Source: Streptomyces albireticuli (lineage in GTDB: Bacteria > Actinomycetota > Actinomycetes > Streptomycetales > Streptomycetaceae). From it: a DNA stretch of 64,000 nucleotides. Below are positions 59,421 through 64,000 of the stretch, in pieces (the stretch's first letter is position 1; each line of letters begins with the position of its first letter). Location: the NCBI RefSeq assembly GCF_002192455.1, contig NZ_CP021744.1, forward strand, positions 3,006,001 through 3,070,000. The letters run 5' to 3'. The notes below the pieces were generated by a model. The model did no database searches, was not told where the DNA came from, and saw only the letters and a list, made by a program, of their open reading frames with translations. The position numbers and the translations under genes are program-made.

Positions 59421-59508
59421 CCGGTGTTCCGCCGGTGTTCCGCCGGTGTTCCGCCGGTGTTCCGCCGGTGTTCCGCCGACGGTTCGCCGGTGATTCGCCA
59501 GTGATTCG
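59421..59508 (+). repeat. Eight 11-bp tandem repeats
   Basis: Five exact CCGGTGTTCCG units (59421-59475) then three degenerate ones (CCGACGGTTCG, CCGGTGATTCG, CCAGTGATTCG). Period equals about one helical turn. Between gntR and a small-protein gene. Confidence 0.85.
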
Positions 59509-59623
59509 CCGATGTCGCGGAATCGTCAGCGGACCGTACCGGCTGCGGCACGGGTGCGACACGACACATCAGATAAGCGACAAAATCATCGCCTCGTCGA
59601 ACGCGCATCCGTAGCCTGGCCGC

Positions 59624-59788
59624 ATGCGCCATGAGGACGAGGAAGAACGGCCGCTCTTCACCCGCCGCCGGTACGGGAGCCGTTGGGTCTACAACCACCG
59701 CAACCCGGCGGGGCTCGCGCTCATCGTGATCGCGCCGGTGGTGACGGTGGGGGTGCTGCTGCTTCTGTCGTACGGGGCGCCGCGGTAG
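59624..59788 (+). CDS. Small single-span membrane protein
   Basis: 54 residues. A charged, Glu/Arg-rich N-terminus (MRHEDEEERPLFTRRRYG) and RWVYNHRNPAGLALIVIAP lead into one membrane helix to the C-terminus (VVTVGVLLLLSYG). TAGCCT (59612-59617) lies 6 nt before the ATG, consistent with a leaderless transcript. It looks like a conserved Streptomyces small protein, judged from memory of similar N-termini; function unknown. Confidence 0.7.
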   Translation: MRHEDEEERPLFTRRRYGSRWVYNHRNPAGLALIVIAPVVTVGVLLLLSYGAPR

Positions 59789-59805
59789 CGGGTGCGGGGG
59801 TGCCG

Positions 59806-60050
59806 CTGCGCGGGGCCTTTTCCCCTACCCGCCCCTTCCCGATACCGGGGCTCCGCCGGCTACCGCTGGGAGGTGCCCCCGGACAGGCTGATTCGTCGCC
59901 CGGAACCGGGCCGGAAAGCCGGCCGCGGACAGAGGCGAAGAATCAGCCCGGCCGGCGCTTGAGGCCACCGCGCGTAGCCCGGCCGGGGGCCCGGGGGCTC
60001 GCCCCCGGTTTCGGGAAGGGGCGGGGCTGGGGAAAAGCCCGCCGCAGGCG
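59806..60050. repeat. Interspersed intergenic repeat, copy 5
   Basis: TTCCCCTACCCGCCCCTTCC at the left, CGGCTACCGCTGGGAGGTGC in the middle, GGGGGCCCGGGGGCTCGCCC and GGTTTCGGGAAGGGGCGGGG at the right; ends just before the amidase gene's 3' end. Confidence 0.65.
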
Positions 60051-60062
60051 CCGCCCCACCGC

Positions 60063-61508
60063 CTAACCGGACGGCACCCGCACACCCCCCGCCCCCACCC
60101 CCGCGGCCCCGAACCCCGCCGGCCACCGCTCGTACCACCGGAGCTCCCCCTCCAACTGCCCCGCCAGCGAGATCAGCAACGGCTCCCCACCACCCGGCCC
60201 CAACAGCTGCGCCCCCAGCGGAAGCCCTTCCTCCGTGAAGCCGGCCGGCACGCTCACCCCCGGCCAGCCCAGGATGTTCCACGGCCAGGAGTACGGGCAG
60301 GCCGCGATCATCGCGCTGTCCGTGTCCCGCGTGGACAGGTGCGCCATCGCGCCCGTACGCAGCGGCGGCACGGCCGTGCTGGGCGTCAGGACCACGTCGA
60401 AGCGGTCGAAGATCTCCCCGATGCGGTGCCGCAGCAGCGGCTCCGCCGCCCGCGCCGCCCGCAGCGCGCGCCCGCCCAGCAGCCGCCCGAGCCGGGCGTT
60501 CACCTTCGTGCGGGTGTCGAGGAGCGACGGGTCCGGGGCCTGGTCGGCCCATTCGCGGATGCCGGCCATCGAACGGGGTACGAACGTGAGCCCGATCGGG
60601 CCGTAGCGCGGCTCCTCCTCGATCACCTCGTGCCCCAGCGCCTCCAGCCGCTCCGCGACGCGCAGCGTCGCCGCCCGGGCGGCCGGGTCCAGCCACTGGC
60701 GCGCGGCGGCGAAGGCGGGCCGCAGCGAGAGGGCGACACGCAGCCGTCCGGGCTCCCGGCCGACCGCCGCGAGGACGTCGACGGGCTCGGGACGGTGCAG
60801 GTCACCGGCGTGCGAGCCGCTCACCACGTGCAGCAGCAGGGCCGCGTCGGCGACCGTACGGGCCAGGGGGCCGTGGCAGGTGATGCCCTGGAACGCCTCG
60901 GGCTCCGGCCAGGTCGAGACCCGGCCGCGCTGCGGCTTGATCCCCACGAGGTGTGTCCAGGCCGCGGGGATACGGAGCGAGCCGGCGCCGTCCGAGCCCA
61001 GCGCGGCGGCCACCACCCCCGCGGCAACGGCCGCGGCGGCCCCGCCGGAGGAGCCGCCGGGCGTGTGCCCGGGACTCCACGGGTTGCGGGTCACCCCGAA
61101 GGCGAGGCCCTCCGTGAAGGGGAACTGGCCGATCTCCGGGGTGTTCGTCTTGCCGACGATCACCGCGCCCGCGGCCCGTAACCGCCGCACGGCCTCGCTG
61201 TCGGCCGTCTTCGGCGGAAAGTCCCCGGCACAGCCGAAGGCGGTGGGCTCGCCCGCCACGTCCATGTCGTCCTTCACCGCCACCGGCACGCCCAGCAGCG
61301 GCAGCCGCTCCCCGGCCGCCAGCCGCAGGTCGGCGGCCTCGGCCTCCTCGGCGGCCGCCTCGGCCCGTACCCGGCGGAAGGCGTTGAGCCCGGGCTGCGT
61401 CTCCTCGATCCGCCGGAGCGCCCGCGCGACCAGTTCCCGCGAGGAGACCTCCCCGGCGGCCAGCGCCCTCGCCTGGTCCCCGAGCCCTCCGGCTATGAAC
61501 CCCGTCAC
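60063..61508 (-). CDS. Amidase (amidase-signature family)
   Basis: 481 residues. Amidase-signature fold: catalytic Lys in LLGVPVAVKDDMDVAG, GKTNTPEIGQFPFTEG, NPWSPGHTPGGSSGGAAAAV with the cis-Ser, and GSDGAGSLRIPAAWTHLVGI with the nucleophile Ser. GatA-type tRNA partner motifs are absent, so it is a stand-alone amidase acting on small carboxamides. GTG 61508 (VTGFIAGGLG) with GAGGGGG upstream. No operon partners on its strand. Confidence 0.9.
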   Translation of the reverse strand: MTGFIAGGLGDQARALAAGEVSSRELVARALRRIEETQPGLNAFRRVRAEAAAEEAEAADLRLAAGERLPLLGVPVAVKDDMDVAGEPTAFGCAGDFPPKTADSEAVRRLRAAGAVIVGKTNTPEIGQFPFTEGLAFGVTRNPWSPGHTPGGSSGGAAAAVAAGVVAAALGSDGAGSLRIPAAWTHLVGIKPQRGRVSTWPEPEAFQGITCHGPLARTVADAALLLHVVSGSHAGDLHRPEPVDVLAAVGREPGRLRVALSLRPAFAAARQWLDPAARAATLRVAERLEALGHEVIEEEPRYGPIGLTFVPRSMAGIREWADQAPDPSLLDTRTKVNARLGRLLGGRALRAARAAEPLLRHRIGEIFDRFDVVLTPSTAVPPLRTGAMAHLSTRDTDSAMIAACPYSWPWNILGWPGVSVPAGFTEEGLPLGAQLLGPGGGEPLLISLAGQLEGELRWYERWPAGFGAAGVGAGGVRVPSG

Positions 61509-61690
61509 CTGATCCCCCTCCCCCGCCGACAATCCACGGTAGGGGAACGGGAGTTGCCCGAACAGGCCGACGGGTGCGGCCGTGACGTGAGCCACTCCCC
61601 CTTTACCGGGCGGGGGTGGCGCGCGCACGGTGGAACGTGGAGTTCCGGGCGGCCGGAGGCGCCGCGAGGACCACACGGTACGCACCACAC

Positions 61691-61735
61691 CACCTGAGCA
61701 CCGCATCCGGCCGCCGCACCTGAGCACCGCATCCG
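61691..61735 (+). repeat. Direct repeat upstream of a small ORF
   Basis: CACCTGAGCACCGCATCCG at 61691-61709 and again at 61717-61735 (26-bp period), then two GATCACCGC units. Confidence 0.8.
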
Positions 61736-61784
61736 ATCACCGCGCCCGATCACCGCACTTGATCAAGAACCGAGGACACGCACC

Positions 61785-61928
61785 ATGACCGACACCACGG
61801 CCGCCGTCCGCGCCCGCACGGGCGGCCCCACCGATCCGTCCGAGAAGGACAGGCTCGTCGAGCAGGTGGCGGGGTGGACGCTGGTGGTGGTGATCGCGAT
61901 GCTGATCACGCAGCTCGGGCTGATCTGA
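61785..61928 (+). CDS. Small single-span membrane protein
   Basis: 47 residues. Polar N-terminus (MTDTTAAVRARTGGPTDPSE) and a C-terminal membrane helix (WTLVVVIAMLITQLGLI). GAGGACA lies 8-10 nt before ATG 61785. No homologue family known to me. It is upstream of the secreted hydrolase by 170 bases with its own direct repeats in front. Confidence 0.5.
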   Translation: MTDTTAAVRARTGGPTDPSEKDRLVEQVAGWTLVVVIAMLITQLGLI

Positions 61929-62098
61929 GCGGACGGACGAACGAAGAACGCCACGGCGCCCTACCCCTTCCCGAGGGGCACAGCACACCGAAACCAGGAG
62001 GGCTCACACCTCCCCTCCGCCACCCTGGGGCTACCCCCACCCTTAAGGGAACGGCTGCCCGGATGGGCAACGGAGGCCGCACCCAACACCCTTGCCCC

Positions 62099-63649
62099 AT
62101 GCGATCTTTCCACCGCAAGGCCCTCCTGCTCGCCCTCTCCACGACGGCCTGCGCCGCGGCGCTGACGGCTCCCGCGCAAGCGCGCCCGCAGACACCGGAA
62201 CCGGGAACGGCGAGCCTCAACTGGCAGCCCTGCGAGCCGGCTCCGGCCGGATCCGGCACCGACCGCTCCCCCGTCCGCGAGTGCGCCACGCTCTCCGTAC
62301 CGCTGGACTACGCGGCCCCCGGCGGTCCCCAGGCCGACATCGCGGTGGCCCGTCTGCGCAGCGACCGTCCCGAGGCCCGCCGCGGCACCCTCCTCCTCAT
62401 CCCGGGCGGACCGGGCGGTTCCGGCCGCGACCGGCTCGCGAGGAAGGGCGCCGAGCTGCGCGAACGTACCGGCGGGGCGTACGACGTCGTGAGCCTCGAC
62501 CCGCGCGGCGTGGGCGGCAGCAGCAAGGCGGACTGCCGGCTCACGGACGACGACCGCGAGCTGACCCACCTGCGCCCCTGGCCGGGCCCGGGTGGCGACA
62601 TCACCGAGAACGTCGCCCGCGCCCGCCGCGTCGCACAAGCGTGCGCACGTGACGGTGGCGCCCTCCTGCGCAGCATGTCGACCGCCAACGAGGTCCGCGA
62701 CATCGACCGCCTCCGGCAGGCGCTCGGCGAGGAGAAGCTGTCGGCGTGGGGCGTCTCGTACGGCACGTACGTGGCCGCCGTCTACGCCCAGAAGTACCCG
62801 CAGCACACGGACCGCTGGGTCCTGGACAGCACCGGCGACCCGGACCCTTCGCGGGTGGAGAGGGGCTGGTCGGCGAACATGTCGTCCGGCGCGGACGACC
62901 GCTTCCCGGACTTCGCGCGGTGGGCGGCGGACCCCGCGCGGGACACGGCGCACCGGGTGGCCGGGCGGGTGGAGGACGTGCGGCGGGAGTTCCTCGCGGT
63001 GGCGGAGAAACTGGACGCGAACCCCCGCGGGTTCCAGGACGCGGGCCACTTCCCCCTCACGGGCAACCGCCTCCGCCAGGCGCTCCAGCAGGCCCTTTAC
63101 AGCGAGGGGACGGGCGAGGAGGGCACGTTCGCCAGGGTGTCCGCGCTGATCGTCGCGGCCAGGGACACGACCGGCCCGCTGACCGTGCCCGACCCGCTGC
63201 CGGCCGGCCCCATATCGCAGGACCAGGCGGCGGTCCTGGTCGCCACGCTCTGCAACGACGTGAACTGGCCGCGCTCGGTGGGCTCCTACGCCCGTGACGT
63301 CGCCGCCGACCGGATCCGCCACCCGCTCACGGCGGGCATGCCGGTGGGCATCCTCCCGTGCGCCTTCTGGAAGGGCGGCGCGCCGGAGAAGCCCACCCGC
63401 ATCACCGCGGAGGGCCCGTCGAACATCCTGATGATCCAGAACCTGCGCGACCCGTCCACGCCCCACCGCGGCGCCCTGAAGATGCGCGAGGCCCTGGGCG
63501 ACCGCACCCGCCTCATCACGGTCGACGCGGGCGGCCACGGCTCCTACCTGGGCAACGGCAACGCCTGCGGCGACCGCGAGGTGACCGGCTTCCTCACCGA
63601 GGGCACCCGCCCCGACCAGGACAAGGTCTGCGCGGCCGAGCCCGCGTAA
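62099..63649 (+). CDS. Secreted alpha/beta hydrolase (tripeptidyl aminopeptidase-like)
   Basis: 516 residues from ATG 62099. Signal peptide RKALLLALSTTACAAALTAP ending AQARPQ. Alpha/beta hydrolase of the SlpD/SlpE-Tap type: SVPLDYAAPGGPQADIAVAR, oxyanion LLLIPGGPGGSGRD, nucleophile WGVSYGTYVAAVYAQ with Ser220, and the late LMIQNLRDPSTPHRGALKM (acid) and VDAGGHGSYLGNG (His). It probably trims extracellular peptides. CACCCT (62087-62092) lies 6 nt before the ATG. Conserved cysteines suggest disulfides. Confidence 0.9.
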   Translation: MRSFHRKALLLALSTTACAAALTAPAQARPQTPEPGTASLNWQPCEPAPAGSGTDRSPVRECATLSVPLDYAAPGGPQADIAVARLRSDRPEARRGTLLLIPGGPGGSGRDRLARKGAELRERTGGAYDVVSLDPRGVGGSSKADCRLTDDDRELTHLRPWPGPGGDITENVARARRVAQACARDGGALLRSMSTANEVRDIDRLRQALGEEKLSAWGVSYGTYVAAVYAQKYPQHTDRWVLDSTGDPDPSRVERGWSANMSSGADDRFPDFARWAADPARDTAHRVAGRVEDVRREFLAVAEKLDANPRGFQDAGHFPLTGNRLRQALQQALYSEGTGEEGTFARVSALIVAARDTTGPLTVPDPLPAGPISQDQAAVLVATLCNDVNWPRSVGSYARDVAADRIRHPLTAGMPVGILPCAFWKGGAPEKPTRITAEGPSNILMIQNLRDPSTPHRGALKMREALGDRTRLITVDAGGHGSYLGNGNACGDREVTGFLTEGTRPDQDKVCAAEPA

Positions 63650-63761
63650 CCCCGGACCACCACCCCTCGATCCTCACGCATCCCGCACGCACCACCACAC
63701 CCCGTGGTGTCGACGTGTCGTCAGTTATCTACGCTGTCCCCAAAGGGGAGGGGCGTACGCA

Positions 63762-64000
63762 GTGGCGTTATGGGATGAAGTGGCCGCCGTCCGCGCGGGT
63801 CAGGGGCGGTCCGCCGCGATGATCGGGGAGTTCCGGCGGACCGCCGTACTGGTGCCGCTGGACGACGGAGGCGGGCTGTGGACGGCCGGCTTCGAGGGTG
63901 TGTGGTGGATCCACGCCTTCACCGACGAGCCCGCCCTGGCCCGTTTCGCCGTGGCGCACGGCGAGCGGCGCGACTGGGAGTACCGCACCGTGCTCGGCGC
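63762..64000 (+). CDS. SseB-like protein, N-terminal part
   Basis: Incomplete: about 79 codons before the window ends. The residues VALWDEVAAVRAGQGRSAAM, RRTAVLVPLDDGGGLWTAGF and FTDEPALARFAVAHGERRDW match the N-terminal domain of Streptomyces SseB-like proteins, whose function is unknown. GTG 63762 has GGGGAGGG upstream, and TACGCT at 63730-63735 could be a -10. Confidence 0.7.
   Translation, partial: MALWDEVAAVRAGQGRSAAMIGEFRRTAVLVPLDDGGGLWTAGFEGVWWIHAFTDEPALARFAVAHGERRDWEYRTVLG

Overview
The window is about 64 kb of a very GC-rich actinobacterial chromosome, almost certainly Streptomyces. The signs are strong G/C third-position bias, the sigQ-afsQ1-afsQ2 locus, DUF397/WhiJ-type genes and many promoters in which a -10 hexamer sits 6-7 nt before an ATG or GTG (leaderless start). 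No tRNA, rRNA, CRISPR array or transposase was seen. Both window edges cut a gene.

Region by region. 1-9.3 kb: tail of an IclR regulator, an acyl-CoA carboxylase alpha subunit (accA2), TetR and DeoR regulators, an LpdA-like quinone reductase, a gamma-glutamylcyclotransferase-like gene, purine nucleoside phosphorylase and a phosphosugar mutase. 9.3-16 kb: PH-domain membrane protein, deoC with a tandem pair of aldehyde dehydrogenases, a secreted protein, a uridine kinase-like protein. 16-21.5 kb: sigQ / afsQ1-afsQ2-lipoprotein signalling locus, VanZ and PspC proteins. 21.6-26.3 kb: adenosine deaminase, an alpha/beta hydrolase, and a divergent LysR/MFS pair. 26.3-35.8 kb looks accessory: Uma2 nuclease, acetyltransferases, a WhiJ-type XRE/DUF397/ATPase set with DUF6255, a methyltransferase-CYTH pair with a divergent XRE-TPR regulator, a serine hydrolase. 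35.8-44.3 kb: deoA, cdd, a BmpA-type nucleoside ABC transporter and an M20 amidohydrolase. 44.3-53.7 kb: a cell-surface nonulosonate (sialic acid/Kdn-like) glycopolymer cluster. 53.7-64 kb: a TetR/flavin monooxygenase pair, a gluconate uptake unit (gntP, gntK, GntR), an amidase, two small membrane proteins, a secreted peptidase-like hydrolase and the start of an SseB-like gene.

The main theme is nucleoside catabolism, spread over 36 kb. BmpA and the ABC transporter import nucleosides; Add, Cdd, DeoA and PNP convert them to bases plus (deoxy)ribose-1-phosphate; the mutase probably gives the 5-phosphate; DeoC splits deoxyribose-5-phosphate to acetaldehyde and glyceraldehyde-3-phosphate; the aldehyde dehydrogenase pair can oxidise the acetaldehyde. 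A 12-bp palindrome, CTACGCGCGTAG, lies in the promoter region of pnp, deoC, add and the ABC transporter exactly, and of bmpA with two changes. It looks like one regulon whose regulator is not identified; the DeoR gene at 3.2-4.2 kb is a candidate.

Other points of note: a mutually inverted pair of ~140-bp palindromic elements around the mutase gene; a family of interspersed Streptomyces-type intergenic repeats; an ABC ATPase whose conserved N-terminus lies upstream of any ATG/GTG/TTG start; a probable 1-base frameshift in a DUF6716 glycosyltransferase-like gene; and paired CTTAAC-N3-GTTAAG operators between a TetR gene and a monooxygenase.
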